This document shows, piece by piece, positions 1-10,986 of a stretch of DNA of 64,000 nt. Positions within the stretch are counted from its first letter, which is position 1; each line of letters opens with the position of its first letter. The position numbers and the translations under genes were made by a program. A model generated the notes under the pieces. It was not told the origin of the DNA and did no database searches. It saw only the letters and a list, made by a program, of their open reading frames with translations. Origin of the DNA: Symsagittifera roscoffensis (lineage: Eukaryota > Xenacoelomorpha > Acoela > Convolutidae); assembly GCF_963678635.1 (NCBI RefSeq), contig NC_087064.1, positions 63,233,548 to 63,297,547 on the forward strand, written 5' to 3'.

Positions 1-340
1 ATCTAGTTTGCGTTAAACAGCTCTCCTCGGGTGATTTCAGGTGCTTAACAAAGAGGAAAGATTTACCTGATTACAAATTTATGCAGACCAAATGTAATTT
101 AAAAAGCTTCTTAAAGATTTGGATGATTATTAAAGAAGTTGAAATTTTTAAAGCCCTTATAGTTTAGGGACAATAGACAATATAAACAAAATATTCTGGT
201 TTTATATAAATCCTATAGATGTTATCTATAGATAGTATACAGATTGTCTGCAGATTATATAAGACTTTGCAATATAGAGATAATTTACTGAATTTTTACA
301 TATTATCTACAGATTAAATACAGGTTTTAGAGAACAGAAA

Positions 341-393
341 AATTGATTATTTAGGCACTAAAATCTATATAATTTGGTGAAAAATAATCAATT
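341..393. repeat. 12-bp inverted repeat with 29-nt loop
   Basis: AATTGATTATTT at 341-352 is exactly complementary to AAATAATCAATT at 382-393. The arms are pure A/T except one position each, so chance occurrence in AT-rich DNA is plausible. Function is unknown. Confidence 0.4.
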
Positions 394-839
394 CTATTTG
401 TATGGACTCGATTATTGTTCGCAAAACGGTTTCACATATATCGAATCAAAACTTATGTTAATCTGTGGTCTTCTCTTTAAATAAATGATTTTTATCCATT
501 ATTGTCACTGCGGGTAGCATCAATTCATCTACAACGAAGAACGGATAGAAGAAATTCTTTTTAAGCAAAAATACATAGATTACAGAGCCTAAACAATCAG
601 TTTCTCTTTTCCATTAAACCTATCTATAAATGCTGCAAAATTTTGTACTCCTCAATGTTATAGTGAGCTTCATTTAAATGAGGAGAGTTGCCCAAAGCTC
701 CAAAAAATCCCTCTTTAATTTTGACATAGTGAGAAAGTTACACTTGTGCCAAGTTTCTTGATATGCAATTTCTAAAATCTACCTTTCTATAGCATTTTTT
801 TAAAACCGTGTTGAGAAATTCAGTACATATTCTGAGTAT

Positions 840-965
840 AAGATGTAGAGAGTCTTTAAAAAATCTGTATGTAATCTATATTTGATCTGCATATACTCCG
901 TATATAATCTGCATATAAAATGTAGATAATCTGTATGTATTCTGTATGCAATCTGCGTCAGATAT
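840..965. repeat. Degenerate short repeats of an AATCTGYATR-type motif
   Basis: The motif 'atctgtatgtaatct', 'atctgcatata', 'atctgtatgtattctg' and 'atctgcgtcagatatgcatg' recurs at 10-20 bp spacing. Related copies occur at about 180-320 ('cagattgtctgcagatt'). The repeats are imperfect, with no fixed period. Function is unknown. Confidence 0.5.
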
Positions 966-3881
966 GCATGACACATGATGCAGAAAAAAATTTAGTTTCA
1001 GTTTTAGTGTGTTGTGCTACATAATAAATTTGCAGAAGAAAATTTTGCAGAAAAAATGCTTTTTAATCGGCTATTAAAAATTTAGAATAAAAATTAGAAA
1101 ATAAATTTCAACACAAGTGATACTTTTTTTTAAAGATGATTGAGTTCTCTCCAATTTTGTCACAGAAGGACTTGTTTTGATTTCATTTAAAGCTCGTACC
1201 ACCGCCAGTATGACTTAAAAACGACACCACACTTGACCCTGACCACGAGATTTTTCTGAAATAGGCAAAAAAGGGTGACAGTATAACCTACTCCATAGCT
1301 CCATACGCTTTCGTGGATGGGTCAGAACGGTTGATACATCCAAGAAAAAACTGTTAAAAAACAAATTAAGAGGAAACAAAATATATTTTTAAAGCTACAA
1401 TGAGTTTCCAATAAAAAAGAGCGGACTTAGAATACACAACAACTTATCCTAAAGGTTGACCTGACTCGTTTTACACTTTTACTACTGATTAATTTAAAAA
1501 CAAATATTTGAACGAATACAGTCCAGTTTTCAAAAACAATTAATCAGGAAAAAAAATTGGCTCCTTCGGAAATAAATTAATTTGTTCATTTTAAATTGTA
1601 ACAGTAATATGTCGACTCTTTATTTTTCAGAAATTAAAGTTTTTCTTTGAAACCTCCGCAGCCTTGTAACGTAACAATTACTATCCCCCCAACAGATTTC
1701 TATAAATGGAGTCAATAGTTCAATGGAACGCTATAATCGGGAAAAAAAACGAATTCAAAATAATTCCAAAATATTTCGTCATCATTTACTTAGGTTAACT
1801 ACAATTTTGGAAACTTAATGAACCACCTATTGACAAAACTAGACCGATTGCATTTTATTCATTATCGAAGCGAATAAAATCGGTTGGCTTTTTGGTGCAT
1901 ATTGTCTTTTTGATGCAACTTTTTTTGAATTATACACATACTCTTGAGAGATTTTACACATATTAGAAACAGACTTTTTTTTACTGTCAATTGATCGAGT
2001 GATAAACCAATTTTTTTAAAAACAACCGTTGAAAAACTTAATACAAGTTTCGTTGATTGCCAAGTATAACCTGATGAAAATTTTGGTTTCGCAATTCAGA
2101 ATATAGTATTGGCTTTGATGCCTTAATAACAAATACCTGTGCCGAACAAAAATCAATGCAGAGAAAAAAGTACAAAAAACTCAGAAATTTTATAAAACGC
2201 CGGCATTTCAGAGCCTACATATTTTTCTATTGCCTTTAGATAAAGGTGAGCCTCACCAAAAAGCTTACTTTAGATAATATTTGATCAACTAAATGCATCT
2301 TGTGATTGTTGCAATTTAAAAAACTAAGTGCAAATACTAACCGATGACTTACATGAGCCCAGAAAACCGAAAAAAGTTTTAAGTATGGGAAGAACAAAAT
2401 GTTTAATGAGGTCTTTTAGAGCCAAAGCAGGAGCGATTATGCAATTTTTTATATATTATATAGTCTCTGACCAAACAAGACGATAAGTGTTCCCATAAAA
2501 TTTGAAGAAAAACTATCATGTGTCTCTCAGCCAATCCGCGTCAGAAAACTTTGTTCAAAAACTATTACATCTATAGTTTTTCCTCAGTCAACCTGCATCA
2601 GAAAAACTGTTTGAAAAATTAACCATTACTTTTTAAAATTTTGCTAATAAACTGCTCCTGGCGCAGCAAATAAATCATTAAAAGTTCAGACAAAAATCAT
2701 GATTACATACAGCGTTAAAGACCCTTGTCGTTAACATCAGGCGATAGTAGGTCAAACTTTTGAACTTATTTCGAACATCAAAACTACTTGAGGTTTTATG
2801 TCTGCAAAAAAACTATAGCTTCATTCAACAGCTTCGTTGAGAATTCATATAAAAAAAACTGAATAGATGCACAAGTATAAAAAATTCTATATGCAAAACT
2901 AATTTACGTTATCTTATAATTTAGTCCATACTCTTTTTAAAACCACATAGCTGGTTCAAAAATTTTGGTTGAATGTTTAAATAAATTGAACCAGAGCGAA
3001 TAAAATGCCAAAATATGTGATGTTAGCAGCATTTTGACAAATATTTAAAAAATAAAATAAACGATTTCAATTATTTACCCGCACTGACAAACTTGAGGTT
3101 GAAATTGATAAAATACAGTATGAAAATCAATTGTTGGTACCCATTCAGTTAAGTTAATCTATTTGAATTCGACTTTAGCAACGTCTTACAGCAGAATAAC
3201 AACCAATTTTATCGCCTAGTATATCAATTTAATAAAAAATTTGCAAGACAATGAAATCCATCAAAAACTAAAAAAACTGATTTTAGCTTTTGCTCCAAAG
3301 TGAGAGCAAATTTTTGAACAAGAGAAAAAACTCCATTAGAGCTGGAGTGAGCAGTCACTCGGTGATAGATTCTTACAGTGACTCACTCGAGGAAACTTTT
3401 ACCACAAACTATTGAGTTAGTCTGGATCCCTTTTGATTTTTGCTATTCTATGGGCTCCGCTGTGGTGAAAAGTTAAATCCAACGTCAAACGTTGATTTCA
3501 TTATCACGGAGCTCGGCAAAAATCTGTTAGGCAATGTAAAAAATAGAACAACTAATTTTTAATACAGAAAATTCACATACAAACTACACTCGTAGGTTGA
3601 AAAGCATACGTTATAAACTAATTTCCATTTTGTCACATTTTTGATAATCGAAAAACTCTTAATCTAATATCTAGATAACATGTATAAAGTTATAAAATGA
3701 GGATGAAAAACAGCGGATACAATTTTATTCATAAAACCAAATCGATTGCTTTGTTTCTACAACCCGTATTAAAAAACACACAAAAAGAAGCAGTTTACAT
3801 CTTTGTATCAAACATATTGAAAAATAAATATTTTATAATTCAAAATTAATGCCAAAATATTGAATTGTTTCGATTGTATCG

Positions 3882-5004
3882 TTAATTTCCCAAATGGCGT
3901 AAATCTTAAATGGCATAAAAACAAATCAATTCCCAAATGGCATAAACTATTTCAATAAATGTGTGAAAATTTTGAGGCGTAAAAAAGTAAGATCTTTCCA
4001 GACAATTTTCACGCCTTAGTTTGCTCACTCGTCAACAAATTACTAAACACTCATCAACATTTAAATCAAACAGAACTATCGAATTCGTAAAAATAGAGCC
4101 AAATTGAAGTTTTTGAAAAATGACGGGGTTGCAATTTCTATTATAACGGATATTTTTATTTTAAGAAACCGAAGCTACAAAATAAAACTTTTTTTGGCTT
4201 TGTACCAAAACTGAATGCAATTCTAGGCTCACTTCACATATTGAAATGGGTAAATTGTTAACTTAGCCAACTACACATGCCCATATGCCTGACTAAAACC
4301 GTTATAATGATCTCAATTTAAAAACTAAAATTCTTTCTGTTTTTCCCAAAACCCACTCGAATCAGTTGCCCAAAGTTACAAAAAACGCAGCCATAATCAG
4401 TATCACCAACGATACGCAAGGATGCCGAAATCCCGAGAAGTATCGAATCGTTGAGAATTCGAGATAAATGGGCTCAAATGAAGAACAGAAAAAAACTGTT
4501 AAAAAACGACAGAGAGTGGGCCATTTTTTTCTAACGAGTGGCAATTGAAAGCGCTTTCGAAATGTAGAATTTTTCTTTCTGATAGAACTTTTGAATCGTC
4601 ACTGATAATTTTGTACCAAGTGTACATTATTTTTGGAGTATTTGGAGAATCAAAACTTCCCTTGGCTTATTGTTTGCTTCAAAGTTAAACGACACGAACA
4701 TATCGACGACTGCTACAAATATTATCAAGAAAACTACAAAGAATGGACCTACAATGTTCCTGAAAGAAAAAAATGAAAAACCTAAACGCAAAGATTTGCA
4801 ACGGAGATTCGAAGCCCAATCGCTCGATATTGACGAATATTGGGATAGTATTTCAGAAACTTGCCGAAACTTGTAAAAATTATGAATCAATTGATTTTTT
4901 CTTTCTGTTAATTATTCCGTTTATAATCTTTTCAAGTTAATTTAAATCTTTTTGAATTTTTTTGAAATTCATGCCATTTGAAAAGTATGCCTTTTGAGAC
5001 GTAA
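3882..5004. mobile_element. Palindromic-end element, CCCAAATGGCATAA family, long copy
   Basis: The left end carries three spaced copies of a CCCAAATGGCATAA-like motif (about 3888-3955). The right end carries the same motif reversed (about 4969-4998) and ends in the complement of TTACGTCTCAAA. That is the same outer end as the copies at 8808 and 9738, so this copy is in reverse orientation. Length is about 1.12 kb against about 0.45 kb for the copy at 8808, so it has an insertion or a longer interior. No transposase is encoded. Small open frames of 60-87 codons inside look like chance. No target duplication was found. Confidence 0.6.
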
Positions 5005-5140
5005 CAAATTCATCCCATCAGATCGTATGGAAATCTTTAAAAAAAGATATGAATTAATAATGGATTATAATCGATTAAATGGAATTATAATTGATTATGA
5101 TTTGATTTAAAAAAAAAGATATTATATTCGATTATTCATC

Positions 5141-5580
5141 GATTTTTTCTCATTGTTAGTAAAACTGGTCCTAAAATTACAAGATAATCAATCAGTTTTA
5201 AGAATCTAGCCAGCAAAAAAAAGATTCTTTAAATCTTTAATTCTACAAATGAACGATTATTGAGTAATTCAGTTTTTTGATCTGGTAACTTACTGGCACT
5301 TCAATTTCCTGAACGCTCTGAAAAATCGCTCTCAAAAACCGAAAAAAAAAATTTCATCAATTTTTTCTCATTGTTAGTAAAACTGGTCCTATAATCACAA
5401 GATAATCAATCATTTTAAAAATCTAGCCATGGAAATCATTTAAAAAAATAATGTTCTAGCCCAGTAAAAAAAAAGATTCTTTAAATCTTTAATTCTACAA
5501 ATGAAAGATTATTGAGTAATTCAGTTTTTTGATCTGGAAATTTACTGGCACTTCATTTTCTTGAACGCTCTCAAAAACTT
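5141..5580. repeat. Direct tandem duplication, about 218-250 bp period
   Basis: The sequence from about 5141 (TCTCATTGTTAGTAAAACTG onwards through 'attctacaaatga', 'gatctgg', 'ttactggcacttca') is repeated from about 5359. The offset is 218 bp at the start and about 250 bp later, because the second unit has an extra insertion of about 32 bp near 5430-5460. Function is unknown; it is probably a local duplication of non-coding DNA. Confidence 0.75.
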
Positions 5581-5983
5581 AACCCTCCCCACCCCGCCCT
5601 CCCTCTAAGTTCAACATATCTTAAAATTTTCCCCTAAGTCACTTTTAAAAAAATTGAAAACTGATTCTACACTCATTGGAGTTTTACTAAATGAACTTTT
5701 TGTTGATGTAGAAGAAAACGCTAATTTTGAAAAAATGCGTGTCGATATAATTTTCATAATATGAAACTGTATGACTAGAGATTCCCCTTAGCTTCATTTG
5801 TGAAATTGTATGACTAGCATTTTCCTTCTGTAGAGCTAAGATCGGGTATTTTGCCTTTGGTACCTAGAAAAGATTTGCCGACCTTGAACTGAACTAAGCC
5901 AACGCTTAAGCCTAAATGAACTTTGTACATTGCTAAGCAACGAATTTTCCTTTTTTTGCAAAAGAGAAAAACAGGGTGTTACC

Positions 5984-6643
5984 CGTACCCAGTAAATTTT
6001 CTAAAAAACAGATCTGAAACAATCTTTTTCAGATCTAAATTTCAGATCTGAAATAGATTGTGAAATGTTTAAATAATGCTTGGATACTTAAAGGATTCGT
6101 TATTTCAGATCTAACTTCAGGTTATTTCAGATCTAAAATCTTAGTTATTTCAGATCTGAAAAAATTTAATTCAGATCGAATTGCAGATCTGAAATTTAGT
6201 TTTTCTTGGTTTTTTCAGATCTGAAAAATCAATAAGTTAGACAATTTTGCTATTTTTGATTTTTTTGTATTTGATAGCTTCTGCTAGCTCCTAGCAGGTA
6301 CTCAGCAAATTCTCATGTTTGATTGAAACTGCAAAAAAAAAATGTTTCCTCAAGCATTAGATAAACACTGGAAACGCATAAGTAGCGCATGAAAATATCA
6401 ACTTTTTGCTCGAAATGCATAAATTATAACTTACCTAAAGATGTCTCAGATCTTATTTCATATCTGAAATTTCGTTATTCAAGGTTAACTCAGATCTAAA
6501 ACTTTCCATTTCAGATCCAAATTTTTGATTCGAAATTTGTAAATTCTTATCAAGATCTGAAATAATGAATTTCAGATCTGAGAATCAATTCATGTAAGAA
6601 ACAAAGCATTTCAGGTCTTGCACCGAAAATCCACTGGGTACGG
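5984..6643. mobile_element. TIR element packed with AGATCT palindromes
   Basis: CCGTACCCAGTAAATTTTC at the left end (about 5983) is mirrored at the right end by the complement of CCGTACCCAGTGGATTTTC (about 6626-6643). This defines a 660-bp inverted-repeat element. Its interior contains about 12 AGATCT hexamers, most inside the longer palindrome TTTCAGATCTGAAA, in two blocks (about 6008-6230 and 6446-6590) around an unrelated centre. No ORF is present. The palindromes could be subterminal transposase-binding sites, as in some cut-and-paste elements, but that is inference. A target duplication was not identified. Confidence 0.6.
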
Positions 6644-8807
6644 ATATCAAAACGTGTTTTTTTTTATAAAACTTCAATATATTGTCTAGTATTGATAGCA
6701 GAACTTGCACTCAAGAAACCAATGGAGTCAAATTTTTATTAAAAAAAAACATTTGAAAACCCGTCATTAACTTGAATCAATTTGGCGTTGAGCTCGGTGT
6801 CATATAGTCCACACTATCCAGACTACAATCTTGTATAGAAAAAAAGATAATCTTTTTGGAATTTCATTTTTAATTTACAGTCAAATAATTGTTCAAATAC
6901 TCCTTAAGGTAAATGGTGACTTAGCTAGAAAAAACGAAAGAACGAGATGTAAACATGTCTTAAAAATGTTAGATTTATTATGTAAGGTAGAGTGAGTTTT
7001 TGATAACAAACTCTAATCACGTTTTGTTTAACTGAGTCTGAAATCCCAAAACGTCAAACTGATTTTTCATTGTATTTGTCATATTTGTAGATATTTTTAA
7101 ATACAAAATTTCACAGAAAACGCGTTGATATGTAAACAAACTTGTTAGCATACGAGCTTTCCTTGAGACAGCTGAAATTCGGGCGAACCGAACAAACCCT
7201 GCTCTATGTTTCCTTCTCCCTTCAGTAAATGGTTGGAAAAATAAAAAAAATCGATTAAGAATCAATCAAGGGATAAAATTCAGTGCTACAGATAAAAAGA
7301 AAAAAGGAGGATAGAAATTGTTTAATAACTTAGATTTACGTTTTCTAATCTGGCTATCTAATGAAAACAAATTTTGAAGAAGAACTTTGAGGATTCTATA
7401 AATTTCGCTTTCTGAGGTTCGCAGCGGATCTATGAAAAGATGTCAAGCCTGTCCCTTTCTTATATTTCTCCACATTCCAGAAACTTTTTAAATTACCCAC
7501 TTTTCCAGACACTGTTTCTGTCATCAGATCCTCTATATAAAGAAACAGTATCAAGTCCACTTTTTAAAACTTGCTTTACAAAATTAGTCCGTTTCAATTT
7601 CTAAAATCAAAGAAAAAATAGTTCCCCGAACTGTCAAACTTGAGGCTGAAAACGAAATGAACCAATTTTTATTCGGAAAAAAAACTGTATGGAAGTTGAT
7701 AACCCATTTAAATACGTAAATCAATTTAGAACGAACTAAATGAATTTTACGGTCAAAAACAAAGAAACTATTTTGCATAAAATAAAAGAATTTAAAACGA
7801 TGGTGACAAAAAAATTAAAATCTCGTTAAAATTGATTTTACAATGAAAAAAAATTTATTTGTTTCGAAACATAGGAAAATTTTTCTAAACAATTTTTCTC
7901 TCGAAAACAGTTTTGTACCGCAAACTTTCGCGATCATGGAACTTCCTTTCAATCTGTGCAAAACTAGGGATTCCCGCGGTAATGAGAAATACAACTATGC
8001 ACAAATTTTTCAAAGGTCCTTTTTATTATCAATGTTTTGGGCTCAATGTTGTTAGGCAAATACTGAACGTTTGAAAAATCACATTTTGAATAAATCAATG
8101 TTGGTGCAGAAATTTTAGTTATTAACTGTCCTCATAGCTACTTTCATGCCAAAAATCAAAAAGAAAACTAAATTGAAAAATTTATTCCCACTATTGCTTT
8201 ATTTTTGATATTCTAAAATTATGTATAGTCTGTACTAAATGGGCAAGCGAAAAATTGAAAAAAAAAGAAAAAAACAAAACTTCATAAATTAAGTAGAAAA
8301 CATCAGTATTTCACTTATTGATGAGTTGAACTGTCTATGAATGTGAAGTTTACTTAATTTTGTTTTTAATTTCAGACTTCAAAAAAATTCAAACTACAAC
8401 AAATATTGTTGATTTGCAAAAAAAAACAATTTTTGCCATTAAACAATTGATTTCAAACTAGAAGGGAAAAAAGTCTGAGAAATCCAAACACTAAATACAG
8501 AAGCGCCTACTTTTTAATCAGTTTTTGCTGAGTAAAACATCTGAAAACTTTTAAAAAAAGACAGAGTATCATTACAAAAATTGACATAAGTTGTTCAGTA
8601 ATATTCTAAATTCGAACTAATAACGTCTGTTAGCTATAATTGAAATTGAAATTCTCAATAAATACTGTCAGGTCTTGAATTTTCTCACATCACTCTCAGT
8701 AAATATTTGAATTTTTTTTACTTCACATCGATGCTACAATTGCAACAGTCTACAAAATTGCTGATAAAAAAATTTTAAAAAATTAAGCATGGTGCAACGG
8801 ATTACGA
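6644..8807. other. AT-rich non-coding region, nothing recognised
   Basis: The only ATG-started plus-strand frame of note is 70 codons at 7843-8055. It has no recognisable domain, no homologous copy in the window and A/T-driven codon content, so I do not call it a gene. Short phrases resembling 'caaacttgaggctgaaa' recur at 3090 and 7627, suggesting scattered old repeats. Confidence 0.55.
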
Positions 8808-9256
8808 TTACGTCTCAAATGGCATAATTCCCAAATGGCATAAAAATGAAAAATTTCCCAAATGGCATAAATTTCATGCAACAGGTACTTTGGAAAAATC
8901 GAGAACAATTTTTTCGTGAACAATGTGAGAAAATTAGTCAAATTGTCAATTCAAATGTTGATTGACATTTTATCGTGAAAAACTTGTAGAACTTTTTATC
9001 AAAAGCAAGAAGCATAAGCTTGCGATTATTAATAAGCTTCTTTGTGGTCAATTTTTTACGACAAATCTGTCGCTTAAATTTGTTTGGAAGCAATTAATTC
9101 GAAATCTGGTTTACATGCTTTCGTTCCTGAAAAAATGATAGAAATAGAAATTGATAGAAAACGTTTAAATTACAATGAAAACTTGAAATTTATGCCATTT
9201 GGGAAAAGTTTCCATTTTTATTATACCATTTGGGAATTATGCCACTTGGGAAGTTA
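8808..9256. mobile_element. Palindromic-end MITE, CCCAAATGGCATAA family
   Basis: The left arm (about 8808-8875) holds three copies of a CCCAAATGGCATAA-like motif. The right arm (about 9185-9256) holds three in reverse complement, so the arms pair over about 70 bp. The outermost bases are TTACGTCTCAAATGGCATA on the left and, reading inward on the other strand, TAACTTCCCAAGTGGCATA on the right. The interior of about 310 bp is shared with the copy at 9738 (for example 'gaagcataagcttgcg'). No ORF of significance is present, so it is non-autonomous. Target duplication is not clear. Confidence 0.75.
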
Positions 9257-9383
9257 CCATATTTTTGATCACCATTTCTGTATAAAATAAGCATTTCAAA
9301 AATGTCAACAATTAATTGGTTTTCTTTTTTGCGCGTTCGTATTTGTATAACTCACTATTTTTATAATACCCACGTAAAAAATT

Positions 9384-9588
9384 GGATCTACTTAGTAATC
9401 CCCCCCCCCCCCCTATTGTATCTACTAAAAAACCTCCATCTCTGTAAAAAAAACAGTAATTTCGCACTGGAGCATTGTATGTAATTCGAGTGTTGATGCA
9501 TTCTGATTGGTGGAAAATTCGCTACAAGTAATCTACCCTACATTCCCCCCCCCCCTTCTTGAAAGGGGGGAGATCTTTGGGTAAATCC
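9384..9588. repeat. Small TIR repeat with two poly-C tracts (copy 1)
   Basis: GGATCTACTTA at the left end and the complement of GGATTTACCCAAAGATCT at the right end form short inverted ends. The interior holds a 14-C run (9400-9413) followed by TATTGTATC, and an 11-C run (9545-9555) followed by TTCTTGAAAGGGG. The same blocks occur in opposite orientation at 11406-11512, so this is a dispersed short repeat family rather than a random homopolymer. Confidence 0.55.
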
Positions 9589-9737
9589 AAAAATTTTAAA
9601 TATTCGTTTTTCCGAAAAAAAGTTTTAAGGTATTGAAAATTTGGCCGCCAAAGTTGAACTTCTGAAAACCGAAATAAGATCTGTTTTATGGACTGGTTGT
9701 TTATTGTTATAGCATCATAAACTCAAGCTGCTGAAGA

Positions 9738-10363
9738 TTACGTCTCAAATCGCATAATTCCCAAATGGCATAAATTACATGCAACTGTTGCATTGAAAAA
9801 ATCGAGATCAATTTTTTCGTGAAAAATGTGGGAAAAAAGTCAAATTGTCAATCCAAATGTTGATTGACATTTTATCTTGAAAAAGCTAGAGATTTTTTCA
9901 TCAAAAGCAAGAAGCATAAGCTTGCGGTTATTAATAAGCTTCTTGTGGTCAACTTTTTGACAATTTGTTGCGTAAAATTCTTTGGCAGCAATTCATTCCA
10001 AGTCTCGTTCATATGTTTTCGTTCCTGACAAAAAGTTAGAAGTAGAACTTGATACAAAGCGTTTGAATAACAATGAAAACTTGAAATTTATGCCATTTGG
10101 GGGCTCTTTTCCAGTTCCCCCCCCCCTTTCAAATTCAATTTTGAAAAGTCTATTTAACCTTGTCATAATGCAACCAAATTTGGCGTGGTGAACAAATCGA
10201 CATTCTGAACAGATTTGTTCTTCATACTTTACAGCGTAACATCACGCATATAGCCGTAATATCTTGTAAAACAAACATAAAACTCGGTCTTTTGAAAGGG
10301 GGGGGGAACTGGAAAAGAGCCCATTTGGGAAAAGTTTCCATCTTTATGCCATTTGGGAAGTTA
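9738..10363. mobile_element. Palindromic-end MITE, interrupted by a hAT-like MITE
   Basis: This is the second full copy of the element at 8808. The left end TTACGTCTCAAATCGCATA and the interior 'gaagcataagcttgcgg' match that copy. The right arm is split after ATTTGGG at 10101 by the 220-bp element at 10102-10321 and resumes at 10322. Removing the insert and one 8-bp duplication gives an element of about 398 bp. The nesting shows that the palindromic family is older than this hAT-like insertion. Confidence 0.75.
10102..10321 (+). mobile_element. hAT-like MITE, copy 1 (nested)
   Basis: The termini GGCTCTTTTCCAGTT and AACTGGAAAAGAGCC are perfect inverted repeats. Each is followed inward by a C (or G) homopolymer and CTTTCAAA. 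The element is flanked by identical 8-bp copies CATTTGGG (10094-10101 and 10322-10329), the target-duplication length typical of hAT transposons. It has no coding capacity and is 220 bp long. It sits inside the right arm of the element at 9738. It shares an interior of about 150 bp with the copies at 10757 and 12541. Confidence 0.93.
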
Positions 10364-10756
10364 CCCTGCTGAATAGTGATCACCGCAGCCGCGTCAACGT
10401 GTCGCAAGCTTGCCAACGGAGAGTAAGACTACCTTTACAAACTTTTGAGCGTAGCGCGCCCATCGGCGACATTAAACAGTTACTCGGCAAATTTAGTCGT
10501 TGACCAATTGAAAAACTTGAGACTTATCCGACTGCTTTTTTATTTTGGGACTTATGAATACGCGCTCAAACAAACACACGTATTTGAACTTTTTAGTATT
10601 ATAAAGAAAGCAAGCTAACATTCAATCCGAAATTAATATTTCGAATAATTTAATCGCAGCAACAAACCTGTCTACCTTGAAATTATTGTTGAAAGTGATA
10701 TAACTTATATACTTGATAAGCTGAAGCGTGATTGGTAATAACTGTATTGGCTAATA

Positions 10757-10986
10757 GGCTCTTTTCCAGTTTCCCCCCTTCAAATTCAATTTTGAAAAGC
10801 CTATTTAACTTTGTCAGAATGCTATGAAATTTGGCGTGGTGAACAAATCGACAATTTTGAACAGATTTGTTCTTCATACTTTACAGCGTAACATAACGCA
10901 TTTAGTCGTAATAATACGTAAAACAAACAAAAAACTCGGTATTCTGAAAGGTGGGTGCGGGGGGGGGGGGGGGCTGGAAAAGAGCC
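10757..10986 (+). mobile_element. hAT-like MITE, copy 2
   Basis: Same termini as copy 1 (GGCTCTTTTCCAG / CTGGAAAAGAGCC) and the same orientation, 230 bp. The flanking 8-bp duplication is GGCTAATA (10749-10756 and 10987-10994). The right-hand homopolymer is much expanded (a G run of about 16 around 10958-10973), while the left-hand tract is only six C. The tract is therefore hypervariable between copies. Confidence 0.93.

Larger units (their letters stand above)
1..3881. other. AT-rich non-coding region, no gene seen
   Basis: No open frame of convincing length or recognisable protein is visible on either strand. The stretch holds low-complexity A/T-rich sequence. It includes a 12-bp inverted repeat at 341-352/382-393 and a short perfect palindrome GAGTGA-gcag-TCACTC at 3345-3360. 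A cluster of degenerate AATCTGTATGT-like repeats lies at about 180-320 and 840-965. It could be ancient transposon debris or intergenic DNA. Confidence 0.6.

Noticed and set aside
4670-4876. 68-codon Lys-rich frame inside the palindromic element
   Set aside because: An 87-codon frame is open on the opposite strand over the same bases, no homologue is seen in the other family copies, and the composition is A-driven.
7843-8055. 70-codon ATG frame as a small gene
   Set aside because: AT-rich background, no domain, no start context or neighbours; expected by chance in a region of this size.
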